In this document: one piece after another, positions 1-8,279 of the stretch | How positions within the stretch are numbered: position 1 is the stretch's first letter | Layout: every line of letters starts with the position of its first letter | From: Inquilinus ginsengisoli_B | GTDB taxonomy: Bacteria; Pseudomonadota; Alphaproteobacteria; DSM-16000; Inquilinaceae | Length of the DNA: 64,000 nucleotides | NCBI RefSeq assembly: GCF_050434925.1 | Contig: NZ_JBNDJK010000001.1 | Location: 4,402,001 to 4,466,000, forward strand | Reading direction: 5' to 3' | The notes under the pieces: generated by a model | What the model was told of the DNA's origin: nothing | Seen by the model: the letters and a program-made list of their open reading frames with translations, nothing else | Database searches by the model: none | Made by a program: the position numbers and the translations under genes

Positions 1-2
1 GC

Positions 3-1349
3 AGCCCTCTCAAGTCCATGCTCGATGTCCCGGCCTATCTCTCCAGGATCGGCTACCAGGACGAGGTCACGATCAATTGGCTCAGCGACGATGACTATGG
101 CTACTTGCAGTGCAAGGACACGTTGGCCGGCAAGTGGAACCTCAACGGACGGCCGGGCGGCAAAACCAGGTTGAACGGCTACATCCAGGAGACCGTGCCG
201 TGGACCGTGGTGCCAGGCACCAGCAACACCATCTGGTCAACCCCGCACAAGTGGGGCAACGAGGGCCGAAGCCAGCTCAACCAGGCTTTCGTCGTCGGCG
301 TGAACAACAACCCTCGCCCCTGGTACACCTTCCCCGATCTCATCCTGCCCGTCGTGACCACAACAAACGGCGGCGTCGACATGGCCGGGCTGATCGGAGG
401 GGCCCAGGCCCAGGCCAACGGCCTCGTCTACATCCGCCTGCCGGACGGCGTCGGCCCCAATCCGGCGTCGGCCACCATCAGACTGTCGCGCACGGCCATT
501 GTCGTCGAGGTGGTGGGTGGCCCGGAGGTGAACCTGACCAACATCACGCTGCAGTACTCGACGGCCCACCTGTTCACCGGCGGCGCTGGGAGAGGGGTCA
601 TCAGGAACTGCGATTTTTACTGGTCCGGCTACAAGGGCAACGGCGTCGAGTGCCAAAACGGGTCCTACCGAATCGAGAACCCGCGCATCAAGTACATCGG
701 GAACGACGGCATCGGGCGGACGCCCCGCGACGACATCGCGACCATGCCCTTCCAGGCTGACGCGATCCAGGTCATCGAGATCATCAACCCCGAGATCTCG
801 CACACCCGGGAGGGCGACGGCATCTCCCAGCACTTTAACGAGACGATCAGGAACGCCACGGTCACTAAGCTGGTTAACCCCTGGATCCACGACTGCTGGA
901 AGTGCGGGCTCGTCAGCCTTGACGATCTGATGATGGTGGAAGGCGGGGTTATCGAGCGGTGCGGGACGGCCCAGCTGTCGCTGTTCGGCGTGCCCGGCAA
1001 CACCGTGCCCACGGTGGCGATCGGCCGGACGCAGCGGGCGTTCATCAACGGGACCGTCATCGACCCACAGGGCGTCGGGACCATCGGTGTTCAGAACCTC
1101 TACACCGACGGTATGGCCCTCCTGCGCTGCGACCTCAGCGGCGTCTGGATCGGAACCCCGGCCGCCGGGGTCGGCAACGGGGAGTTGGTGGTCAGCGCCC
1201 AGCCGCTGACAGGGCAGGTCCGCGTCCCCGCAAACAACATCCTGGCCTATCGGGATTGCACGACCGAGCGCACCGCCGCGAACGTCGTGAAGGTCGGCGG
1301 CGGGACGGAAGGCACGTTCCTGCTGATCGCAGCGAACGCGCTTACTTAA
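3..1349 (+). CDS. parallel beta-helix repeat protein, 5' end cut by window
   Basis: The frame is open to the left edge, so the true start is probably outside the window. The first ATG inside is at 18 and would give 443 residues. The middle of the protein is rich in short repeats of beta strands with aligned Asn and Gly (NLTNITLQYS, GVIRNCDFYW, ENPRIKYIGN). This is the look of a right-handed parallel beta-helix, as in pectate lyases, polysaccharide lyases and tailspikes. No catalytic signature is recognisable. It converges with the methyltransferase gene, overlapping by 8 bases, and lies at the edge of a polysaccharide locus. A role in binding or cutting a glycan is therefore plausible, but that is inference. 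Confidence 0.65.
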   Translation, partial: SPLKSMLDVPAYLSRIGYQDEVTINWLSDDDYGYLQCKDTLAGKWNLNGRPGGKTRLNGYIQETVPWTVVPGTSNTIWSTPHKWGNEGRSQLNQAFVVGVNNNPRPWYTFPDLILPVVTTTNGGVDMAGLIGGAQAQANGLVYIRLPDGVGPNPASATIRLSRTAIVVEVVGGPEVNLTNITLQYSTAHLFTGGAGRGVIRNCDFYWSGYKGNGVECQNGSYRIENPRIKYIGNDGIGRTPRDDIATMPFQADAIQVIEIINPEISHTREGDGISQHFNETIRNATVTKLVNPWIHDCWKCGLVSLDDLMMVEGGVIERCGTAQLSLFGVPGNTVPTVAIGRTQRAFINGTVIDPQGVGTIGVQNLYTDGMALLRCDLSGVWIGTPAAGVGNGELVVSAQPLTGQVRVPANNILAYRDCTTERTAANVVKVGGGTEGTFLLIAANALT

Positions 1350-2145
1350 GCCGGAACACGACCAGGAGATCGCCGACCTCGTTGGTCGAGATGTCCTGGT
1401 CATCCTGCCTAAAATAGACGCGGTCGACGCGATCACCGAACAGCTCCAGGATGGCGTCGACGGTCGGCAGGCGCTTGGCGGAGCCGACGATGTAGCCGGC
1501 CCGCTCCGCGGCAACCTGCTCCGGCGTCTTGCGCCCCCACTCGACGCCGATCGCCACGATGGCTCCGGGCTTCGCGACCCGGGCTATCTCGGCCGCGGCC
1601 TGTTCCTTGGCGTCGGAATAGGAGATGACCCAGCCGGCCAGCACGATGTCGAAGCTGGCGTCGGGATACGACATTGCGTGCATGTCGCCCAGATCGACCA
1701 TGGGCGAGTAGCTGATCAGGTCGAGCGCCCGGATGTTGCGGCGCCGGAAGCCATAGGCCACCAGGTTGAACAACTCCCCCTCGGTCCGCGGCCCGATCGA
1801 GAGGACCTTCTTTTCCGCCGGGTCTTGCCGGTCGCCGAGCAAGGTGGTGACGATGGGATAGATCAGCCGGACCGAGCGCTCGACGTGCAGGTCAAGCATG
1901 CCGCGCAAATTGTGGCGGACGGTCGAGGCGGCGACGCCCTCGCCGGCTACGGTCTTCAGCCGGCGTAGGATGAGGACGAACCAAGCGTAGCGGACGGCGG
2001 CCAGGCCGAAGCGGTACAGCGTTACCCGGAGCTGCGCCCGCGGCCACTGACTGAACATCGGGCCGATCCAGTTGCGCATTGCCCGGCCCAGCGATCGGCG
2101 GTGCTTGGTTTTCGAGCCGTCGGCGGAAAGCAATTCGGCAGCCAT
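1342..2145 (-). CDS. class I SAM-dependent methyltransferase (polysaccharide locus)
   Basis: About 267 residues. The start at 2145 is chosen because a good ribosome site (AGAGGGG) precedes this ATG. The open frame runs further upstream only into a decayed polymerase fragment. A Rossmann methyltransferase core is recognisable in the C-terminal half: the VLSIGPRTEGE loop in the motif I position, then DLISYSPMVDLGDMH, an acidic SFDIVLAGWV strand, and the AKPGAIVAIGVEWG stretch. The usual GxGxG is replaced by GPRTEG, so cofactor binding is less certain than in the neighbouring methyltransferase. A broken second copy of its C-terminal half lies at 3355-3602. The substrate is unknown; glycan methylation would fit the neighbours. 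Confidence 0.7.
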   Translation of the reverse strand: MAAELLSADGSKTKHRRSLGRAMRNWIGPMFSQWPRAQLRVTLYRFGLAAVRYAWFVLILRRLKTVAGEGVAASTVRHNLRGMLDLHVERSVRLIYPIVTTLLGDRQDPAEKKVLSIGPRTEGELFNLVAYGFRRRNIRALDLISYSPMVDLGDMHAMSYPDASFDIVLAGWVISYSDAKEQAAAEIARVAKPGAIVAIGVEWGRKTPEQVAAERAGYIVGSAKRLPTVDAILELFGDRVDRVYFRQDDQDISTNEVGDLLVVFRLK

Positions 2146-2214
2146 CAATTCCCCTCTAACAATGCGGCAATGATAGGAGAGATGTCGCGGCCTGTCACTG
2201 CCGACCGGAGAAGG

Positions 2215-2380
2215 CGATGCCGCCAGCGTGTACCAGTATGCCGAAGTGGACGTAGGGCCGAACGCGGTGGTGGTGTAGATGCCGAAGCGAGGCATCATGT
2301 GCAGGGCCGCGGTGGCGCCGTAGTTCGTTCCCCACAGGACGACCCGCAGGCGCGCCAAGATGCTGAAGGTGGAGGTTCCG
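2215..2380 (-). pseudogene. remnant of a Wzy-like polymerase gene (C-terminal part)
   Basis: Read on the minus strand, this stretch gives PRFGIYTT, then after a frameshift FGPYVHFG. This matches the conserved region PRFGIYTTLFGPFYVDFG of the intact polymerase at 5057-6385. The upstream residues (WGTNYGA against DNWGAYTF) also resemble that gene. There is no intact frame, so this is a decayed fragment of a paralogue. Its edges are approximate. Confidence 0.65.
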
Positions 2381-2430
2381 CCCTGCTCCGGAGTGGTGGA
2401 ATGCTCGACCAGTAAAATTTCCTGATCAGA

Positions 2431-3198
2431 TCATCCTTCCATGTTCTGGGGCAGGATGTTGATGCCGGGTTCTCGGCGGCCGACGCAGAGCATGCCGGTA
2501 TAGCCCGTGTGGTTGATCAAGGAGCAGCCGAACCGCCCAACGTCGTTGCGCATGAAGATCGCGCCGACGGTCGCCATGTCGTACTTGTTCATCTCCATGA
2601 TCGGCTCGTTCCAGGGCCGGCGCCTGGAAAGGTTGTAGACCCAGTGCAACGGCGGTAGCCGGTAGCGGAACCAGTTCACACGCCGACGCTTCTCCCGGGT
2701 GTCGCCCACGGTGAAATGTAGCGCGAAGGATCCGCCCGGTCGGAGCAGCTTCAGCAGTTTGTCGATGATCAAATATCCCTGCTGGGGTCGGATGTGCTGC
2801 AGCACGACAAAGGTGTTCACGAAATCGAATGTGCCAGCCTCGCCCGATAGGTCATCAGGGGAGCGGATGAGCCGGAGGCTGTCGGTGCGGACGTTCTCCT
2901 TTGCCAGGGCCAACTGGTCAGGCGAGACGTCGACGCCTACCAGGCTGTCGAAGCGGGCCGCCAATTGCAGGAGCAGCCGGCCGGCGCCGCAACCGAAGTC
3001 CAGAGCCTTCTGCCGGCCGGCAGGCAGCGCGTCATAACGGGCAAGATGCTCGAAAACCTGGTCCATGTGGACCTTGCCAGTCTCGAAGAACCTGGCCCGC
3101 CACCTTGTTTCGAACTCCGACGTTTCGATGCCGACGATGCCGAAATAGGGGTTCTTCCGACCCCAGCGCTGCCATTGGCGATCCGTCGCGGACGTCAT
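2431..3198 (-). CDS. class I SAM-dependent methyltransferase
   Basis: 255 residues, with a GAGAGG ribosome site before the ATG. The canonical motif I LDFGCGAGRLL lies near residues 65-75, followed by an acidic VGVDVSPDQL strand and the post-motif FDFVNTFVVLQHI. The LLRPGGSFALHF strand completes the fold. The C-terminal third (basic RRRRVNWFRYRLPP and later) is probably the substrate-binding part. The gene lies among acyltransferases and a polymerase, so methylation of a sugar or a glycolipid is likely, but the substrate cannot be read from the sequence. It is separated from the upstream genes by more than 800 bases of degenerate DNA. Confidence 0.85.
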   Translation of the reverse strand: MTSATDRQWQRWGRKNPYFGIVGIETSEFETRWRARFFETGKVHMDQVFEHLARYDALPAGRQKALDFGCGAGRLLLQLAARFDSLVGVDVSPDQLALAKENVRTDSLRLIRSPDDLSGEAGTFDFVNTFVVLQHIRPQQGYLIIDKLLKLLRPGGSFALHFTVGDTREKRRRVNWFRYRLPPLHWVYNLSRRRPWNEPIMEMNKYDMATVGAIFMRNDVGRFGCSLINHTGYTGMLCVGRREPGINILPQNMEG

Positions 3199-3354
3199 TT
3201 GAAAAGCCTCTCAATACATCGGAACTATAGGTCGAGATCATAAGGGCGATGTCCAGATCTGTCACGCCCCTAGGCCATGGGCTCATGGTCCAGATCTCGG
3301 CGAATCTCAGGAAGGCGACCGTACGATGCCGAATCACGTTTTTTGGCGCTCTAG

Positions 3355-3602
3355 AACGATCGGCGCAGGCGGGGCACGACCAGAAGGTCACCGACCTCGC
3401 GGTCGCCAAACAGCACCAGGATGGCGTCGATGGTCGGCAGGCGCTTGGCCGAGCCGACAATGTAGCCGATGCGCTCCGCGGCGACTTCTTCGGGCTCTTG
3501 CGGCCCCATTCGATGCCGATCGCCCCAAGACCGCCAGACTTAATCACGCCGGCCACGTCCGCCGCAGCGACGTCCTTGCGGTCGCTGTACCTCATGACTC
3601 GA
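3355..3602 (-). pseudogene. decayed duplicate of the 1342-2145 methyltransferase
   Basis: The minus strand encodes the same C-terminal stretch as the gene at 1342-2145: SDRKDVAAADVAGVIK, IGIEWGRKSPE, then after a one-base frameshift EVAAERIGYIVGSAKRLP, TIDAILVLFGDR and EVGDLLVV. Compared with the intact gene, about 16 residues (VDRVYFRQDDQDISTN) are missing before the last segment. The N-terminal half is absent. This is a clear non-functional copy, left by a duplication or by loss from a related polysaccharide cluster. Confidence 0.8.
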
Positions 3603-3605
3603 CCA

Positions 3606-3749
3606 GCATCGTGGTTGGTCTCGACCGACGCGGACACCGGCGTGCAGACGCTGGACAACGGCGACATGCTGCACCCGTCGCCGTCCGGCGTACACCAGTA
3701 TGCGGAGGTGATCGCAGCGTGGGTGGCGAACACCTTCGACGGGACGTGA
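3606..3749 (+). pseudogene. C-terminal remnant of an SGNH/GDSL-type hydrolase
   Basis: The plus strand encodes DNGDMLHPSPSGVHQYAEV and then a terminal helix and a TGA stop. The D-x-x-H arrangement followed by Pro and Gly is the block V motif of SGNH hydrolases, which carries the catalytic Asp and His. Nothing upstream supplies the rest of the enzyme, because the preceding DNA is the methyltransferase remnant on the other strand. It is therefore a fragment, probably of a polysaccharide-modifying esterase or acyltransferase partner. Confidence 0.6.
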
Positions 3750-3819
3750 GCGCGGTCCAGCTCACCACTGGCGTTGATTGGAGCCTTCTTCGGTTTCATG
3801 TCGGGATGCTCGACAGGAT

Positions 3820-3903
3820 TTACCCAATCGGCCGCCCGGGATGCGCGATATCGAGAAATGCGGCCAATAGGACTAAAACTGCTGTGATATCGAGCATGCC
3901 CAT
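3820..3903 (-). CDS. possible 27-residue hydrophobic peptide
   Basis: A short frame (starting MGMLDITAVLVLLAAFLDI) begins 9 bases after a strong GGAGG ribosome site and ends in TAA. It is almost entirely hydrophobic and could be a single-pass membrane peptide. It could equally be the start of a gene whose remainder has been lost, since it lies in a region full of fragments. The evidence is only the ribosome site and the frame. Confidence 0.25.
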   Translation of the reverse strand: MGMLDITAVLVLLAAFLDIAHPGRPIG

Positions 3904-4029
3904 GGTGTTTTGCCTCCATATCAGGGCAGGATGCCGCTGGTCCTAATAGGATGATACGGAATTTGTGTTTCCGGTTTTCTGTTCTATGTTGCGCTATAGG
4001 ATAAGAATTTGGCGACAGGATTCACGAGG

Positions 4030-5085
4030 ATGATAGATAAATATCACGAAAATATTCAGTGGATCCAGATTCTAAGGGGCTTGGCGGCAGCGTCCGTCGC
4101 TCTGCACCATTCTATTTACTATGCCGCTGCGCGCGACAATGTGGTAAATTTCGCCGATGGTCTCAACGTATTTGCAGCAGGGGTGGATATATTTTTTGTA
4201 ATCAGCGGGTTTGTAATGATGTTGGTCAGCGATCATAGAGCCGGTCGAGAGATCACTGCTAGGCAGTTTGTCGCTAACAGGGTCGCTAGAATTGTTCCAT
4301 TATACTGGATGTATACATGGGCCGTAACGGTCGTTGCCATTTCTGGGTTGAATCTGATGAGGAGCGCTTTAGTTTCAACGGAGTCGGTCGTTCTAACATT
4401 GCTGTTCATCCCTTTTAGGGAAAGCGATGGTGTGGCTCCGATATTAACTGTCGGTTGGACCTTGAATTATGAGATTTGGTTCTATCTGGCTTTTGCCCTG
4501 GTGATACACCTCGGACTTTGGCGCCGTTTGGCAGTGATGGCCGTTATATTTTCATCGTTGTTTGTTATCGGACATAGTTATTCGAACGGGGGGGAGGTTT
4601 TTCTATATCTTCAGAGTAGCATCACATTCGAATTCCTGGCCGGGATGGCGCTGTATGTCCTGCATCGCCGCGGCTTCCGCTGCAGCATCTTGCACTCCTT
4701 GATGCTGATCGGCGCCGCGGCAGCGCTTTTCGCATGGTCCGGGCAGGGAAACCACGCGCCGGCCGTTCGCTTCTTGATGTGGGGCATCCCGGCTGTGGCC
4801 GTGGTCTTCGCTTCTTTATCGTTGCCAGACGTTAAGGGGAGCGCTGGCCGCCTGCTCGTGCTGCTGGGTGATGCGTCATACTCGATCTATCTGTCGCATC
4901 TGTTCACGATTGGAGCCGTGTATGCAGTTGCCCGACATCTGCTGGAGTTCGGGCTCGGCGCGGTGGTGGCGATTTCCTTTGTTGCGTCGCTTGTCCTCGG
5001 CGTTGTCGCCTATTACGTCGTCGAGCGTCCGTTGCTGCGCGCCAGCAGGCTCGGCATCAGGCGCTGGCTTCGGCATTCAGCATAG
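4030..5085 (+). CDS. acyltransferase 3 family membrane protein (OafA type)
   Basis: About 351 residues. ATG 4030 is preferred over the upstream TTG at 4009 because AGGA lies about 9 bases before it. The family opening is present (IQILRGLAAASVALHHS, with the conserved Arg and His), followed by about ten membrane segments. VDIFFVISGFVM and the GDASYSIYLSHL block near the end are both typical. The family moves acetyl or other acyl groups across the inner membrane onto surface sugars. Base composition changes inside the gene: up to about 4635 it is AT-rich with ATA, TTA and AGA codons, and after that it is GC-rich like the rest of the window. The 3' end overlaps the convergent polymerase gene by 29 bases. 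Confidence 0.9.
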   Translation: MIDKYHENIQWIQILRGLAAASVALHHSIYYAAARDNVVNFADGLNVFAAGVDIFFVISGFVMMLVSDHRAGREITARQFVANRVARIVPLYWMYTWAVTVVAISGLNLMRSALVSTESVVLTLLFIPFRESDGVAPILTVGWTLNYEIWFYLAFALVIHLGLWRRLAVMAVIFSSLFVIGHSYSNGGEVFLYLQSSITFEFLAGMALYVLHRRGFRCSILHSLMLIGAAAALFAWSGQGNHAPAVRFLMWGIPAVAVVFASLSLPDVKGSAGRLLVLLGDASYSIYLSHLFTIGAVYAVARHLLEFGLGAVVAISFVASLVLGVVAYYVVERPLLRASRLGIRRWLRHSA

Positions 5086-6385
5086 CTTGGCGTCTGGTGC
5101 CACGCCGGAAGATCACGAAGCCTATCCAAAGGCCTATGAAGGCCACGTCGTAAAAGAGCCCATAGGCTGATGTGATCGTGTTGACGATGACAGCGGCGAT
5201 CACCTGCATGGTGAGGACGATATAGATCGGCAATGCGCCGATGCTGCCCTCAAGGACGCAGCGTCGTGCCCATGAGATGAAGCCGCCGAAGACAAAGGCG
5301 GCGACCGGGGTAAGGGGGCCGAAGTCGACATAAAATGGGCCGAACAGCGTGGTGTAGATGCCGAATCGCGGCGTAATCGTACCCATTGCCTCGCCGTCAA
5401 ATCTGATGCCGGCAAGCGCGCTATAGATCCTGACCAGGGCGGTAAACGTATAGGCACCCCAGTTGTCGCCGCGTGTGTAGTGTTCTACCTGAAAGCTGAA
5501 TTCCGGAACCCCGTGGAGGAAGTACTGGCACATAGTTACATCGATGAACAGGATCTCCCTCCAGGGCGAATCCAAGTTGTCCATCATGTAGAAGTACTCA
5601 TCGGTCGCTGGTATCAGATGCGTAAACGCGGACAGTCTGGAGACGCCATCTATGCTCAGGCCGAATTCTTGTGAGCGCAAGATGAAGATATAGCCGGCGA
5701 CATGGACCAGGACGAGGAACAGCGTCAGCGACGCGAGAATGGCACGCCACGGGAATCGGGGAATGATCAGGATGCGGGCGATGACCAGCATCCCGACCTG
5801 CATGAAGATCGTGGAGCGCGACCCGACGAGCATCGCCATGCATGGCCAGAGAATCGCCAGCCCGGCGGCGGTCCACGCGCGGCCTACTCGCAGCCCGTTC
5901 CGGCGCGCCACGGCGTGGAAGATGTAGGGGCCGACCGTGAAGGGGATCAGGAAGACGGCGATCGACGAGAAGGGGTTGCCGCCCGCCTCTTCGGCGCGCT
6001 CCCTGTTCTCGGCGAAGTCCATCGCGATGGAAAACCCGCGGTAGACTACCCAGTCGACTGCGCGGAAGGTGATGCCGGTTAAGCCGAGAAGATAGGTCGC
6101 CCGGTACAGCGCGCGGAGCGAGCGCCACAGATCGTCGCGGTCGGTAACCGGTGCCGGCGTGCTGCGCGGCTCGAAAAGGCTGAAGCCGATGAGCAGCCCG
6201 GCTAGGCCGAGGCCGAGCAGGACGTACGGGTAGAGGCTTTCGACAGCGTAAGGGGTCACCGGCGCCACCGCGTAAACCAGCGTCCAGATGGCCATCATGA
6301 ACAAGAGGCAGGCCGTCGGGGTCAGTTTGCGAGGATTGATAAGCGGATGGGCCGCCGCGCCAGCGCCCGTGAATTGATTGCTCAC
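5057..6385 (-). CDS. Wzy-like polysaccharide repeat-unit polymerase (predicted)
   Basis: About 442 residues. The GTG at 6385 is chosen because GGAGGGG lies just upstream; an in-frame TTG 12 bases earlier overlaps that ribosome site. The protein has about ten to twelve hydrophobic segments. The opening NPRKLTPTACLLFMMAIW precedes the first one, and a large loop before the last segments carries RGDNWGAY and PRFGIYTT. This layout matches O-antigen or exopolysaccharide polymerases, which join lipid-linked repeat units on the periplasmic side. Sequence conservation in that family is poor, so the call rests mainly on topology and neighbours. Two partial copies of the gene lie at 2215-2380 and 8276-8509. 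Confidence 0.7.
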   Translation of the reverse strand: MSNQFTGAGAAAHPLINPRKLTPTACLLFMMAIWTLVYAVAPVTPYAVESLYPYVLLGLGLAGLLIGFSLFEPRSTPAPVTDRDDLWRSLRALYRATYLLGLTGITFRAVDWVVYRGFSIAMDFAENRERAEEAGGNPFSSIAVFLIPFTVGPYIFHAVARRNGLRVGRAWTAAGLAILWPCMAMLVGSRSTIFMQVGMLVIARILIIPRFPWRAILASLTLFLVLVHVAGYIFILRSQEFGLSIDGVSRLSAFTHLIPATDEYFYMMDNLDSPWREILFIDVTMCQYFLHGVPEFSFQVEHYTRGDNWGAYTFTALVRIYSALAGIRFDGEAMGTITPRFGIYTTLFGPFYVDFGPLTPVAAFVFGGFISWARRCVLEGSIGALPIYIVLTMQVIAAVIVNTITSAYGLFYDVAFIGLWIGFVIFRRGTRRQAMLNAEASA

Positions 6386-6505
6386 ACGCCCCTCCAATCG
6401 AGCCGCGCAGGATAGGGGCGCCGTCCTGATCTGTCACGTCCGCTTCGTGCGGGCTCCGCTGACGATCCCATTGCTTTGCCCTGCCGGCGTCGGCACCCTC
6501 AGGCC

Positions 6506-7039
6506 ATGTCGAGAAACCTGATCCTGCGATGCCTGCGCAGCGGCCCTGTGCGCCTGTTGGCGCGGGTGACTATGAAGATCGCGAGCGGCTCCGCCAGGCT
6601 CGCCAGCGCAGCCAGGACTGCGGCTCTCTTTCCGGGGGCGCCCGATTGCTTCTGCCACTGGTCTGCCGAGGTGAAGTATCCGGAGCGCGTGCGGCTCGGC
6701 CGCGGCGTCATCATCGGGCCTGGCTGCACGATCGGGGCGGCCTCGCCGATCCGGCTCGGCGACCACGTCCACCTGTCGAAAGGCGTCCACGTCGAGACCG
6801 CCGGGCTGGATTTCTCGGCGCCGCTTCCGTACCCGCACGTGCACAAGCCGATCACGATCGGCGATGGCGTCTGGATTGGCGCCGATGCCATCATTCTGGG
6901 TGGCGTGACGATCGGTGCCGGCTCCGTGGTCGGTGCCGGCGCGGTGGTGAGCAAGGATGTGCCGGCGCGATCCATCGTCACCGGCCAGCCGATGCTGGTT
7001 CGGGCGAGGCCTTCCCAGGACGACACGCGCCGACCTTAG
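6506..7039 (+). CDS. hexapeptide-repeat (left-handed beta-helix) acyltransferase
   Basis: 177 residues from ATG 6506; an in-frame TTG at 6476 is less likely. Hexapeptide turns are clear: VRLGRGVIIGPGCTIG, IRLGDHVHLSKGVHVE, ITIGDGVWIGADAIILGG and VTIGAGSVVGAGAVV, then the family's closing VPARSIVTGQP. Such enzymes transfer acetyl from acetyl-CoA to a sugar in the cytoplasm and act as trimers. A His in the YPHVHKPI loop is the likely catalytic base. The TAG stop is formed by the junction with the 144-bp inserted element that follows, so the original C-terminus may have been different. Confidence 0.85.
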   Translation: MSRNLILRCLRSGPVRLLARVTMKIASGSARLASAARTAALFPGAPDCFCHWSAEVKYPERVRLGRGVIIGPGCTIGAASPIRLGDHVHLSKGVHVETAGLDFSAPLPYPHVHKPITIGDGVWIGADAIILGGVTIGAGSVVGAGAVVSKDVPARSIVTGQPMLVRARPSQDDTRRP

Positions 7040-7182
7040 AGCCCGTCTGGAAATGCTACTGGTGCGGCCGTCTGACGGCGGGCTCGAGCGCTTCCAGTGC
7101 TCACGGACCCAAACGTCCGCTGCGCGCCGGTTCTCGAAACCACCGCCATCCGACTCACACCAGCGCATTTCCAAACGGTCTC
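7039..7182 (+). mobile_element. 144-bp MITE-like element with terminal inverted repeats
   Basis: The left end GAGCCCGTCTGGAAATGC (7039-7056) matches the reverse complement of the right end (7165-7182) at 16 of 18 positions. The element is flanked by the direct repeat TTA (7036-7038 and 7183-7185). There is no room for a transposase. The size, ends and 3-bp target duplication fit a non-autonomous derivative of an IS5-group element. The element fills almost the entire gap between two convergent genes. Confidence 0.75.
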
Positions 7183-7190
7183 TTAAGGAC

Positions 7191-8279
7191 TCACTGGGCG
7201 GCGCCCGGCGCGCCGGCCTGTTCCGACCGGCGGGCCGCGATCATTCCGCCGACGGCTTTGCCCATCCGGATGGCGGGGCGCTCGACCAGCGTGAAGACGA
7301 TGCAGGAGACGCAGACCGCGGCCGCGATGGACAGGATGACCTGCAGCGCGGCTGGAAGCGCCAGCCCGGCTCGGGCCACGGCCTCGTCCACCAGCAGCTT
7401 GGTGTGCACGTGGAACAGGTACAGCGAGTAGCTGATCTGGCCGAACCAGACCGCCACCCGACCGGTCAGCCGGACCCGGGTGGACAGCAGCATGAACAAG
7501 CCGATGGCGGCGCAATACGACACGGCATAGCGCACCCAGTACTCCTCGAGGCCGGTGTCGAAGTCGTAGGCGAGCAGGCTGATCGGCGGGATCGCCACCG
7601 CGAACAGCGCCAGGACCCGGAGAGCATAGCGCCGGTGGAGCGCAGATCGGTTGATCGTCGCCTCGCGCCAGAGCGTGCCCCAGAACATGATCGAGAGGCA
7701 GAGCGGCACGGCCACCGGCACCTTCCGCTCCAGCGCGAAGCGGGCAATGGCGAACAGCACCGCGACCAGCAGCCAGACCAGGCAGGCGCCGAAGGTGAAG
7801 CGGCCGATGTGCAGCAACCCCAGTGCGAAAGCCACAGCGCACAGGCTGTAGAAGAGGAGCTCGATGAACAGGGTCCAGTAGAGGCCGACGAGGTTGGCCT
7901 GGCCGAACAGGGTCTGGGCCATGGTCGCGTTTGCCAGCACATTGATCGCCGAGGGCATCGCCCCGCCGATGATGGCGGCAACGGCGATCCAGGCGGCCAT
8001 GGACAGCCAGTAGGCCGGGTAGAGCCGGAAGAGCCGCGACACCACGAACCGGGCGAGCGGCGCCGGCCCCTTCGGAAAGCTGAACGGAATCACGAAGCCG
8101 CTGATGGCGAAGAACATCACGACCCCGACCTTGCCCGGGTCGATGATGTCGTAGATCAAGGTCTTGACCGGGCCCGTCGCGATCGGCTGGATGCTGTGCA
8201 TCAGCACCACCAGCAGGGCGGCGACGCCGCGGAGGGAGTCGATATAGGCGAGGCGGTGCGGCTTCGGCCCGGCCGTCAT
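7191..8279 (-). CDS. acyltransferase 3 family membrane protein
   Basis: 362 residues starting at ATG 8279 with AGGAGG upstream. It has the typical opening (AYIDSLRGVAALLVVLMHS), then VVMFFAISGFVIPFSFPKG and the motif SRLFRLYPAYWLSM. About ten membrane segments follow, with the family's closing QISYSLYLFHVHTKL. The predicted role is O-acylation of a surface glycan or lipid in the inner membrane. The start codon overlaps the stop of the truncated polymerase gene (ATGA), so the two are translationally coupled. Confidence 0.9.
   Translation of the reverse strand: MTAGPKPHRLAYIDSLRGVAALLVVLMHSIQPIATGPVKTLIYDIIDPGKVGVVMFFAISGFVIPFSFPKGPAPLARFVVSRLFRLYPAYWLSMAAWIAVAAIIGGAMPSAINVLANATMAQTLFGQANLVGLYWTLFIELLFYSLCAVAFALGLLHIGRFTFGACLVWLLVAVLFAIARFALERKVPVAVPLCLSIMFWGTLWREATINRSALHRRYALRVLALFAVAIPPISLLAYDFDTGLEEYWVRYAVSYCAAIGLFMLLSTRVRLTGRVAVWFGQISYSLYLFHVHTKLLVDEAVARAGLALPAALQVILSIAAAVCVSCIVFTLVERPAIRMGKAVGGMIAARRSEQAGAPGAAQ

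Noticed and set aside
2146..2358. Longer version of the methyltransferase starting at 2358
   Set aside because: The extra N-terminal codons belong to a decayed polymerase fragment, and a strong ribosome site marks ATG 2145.
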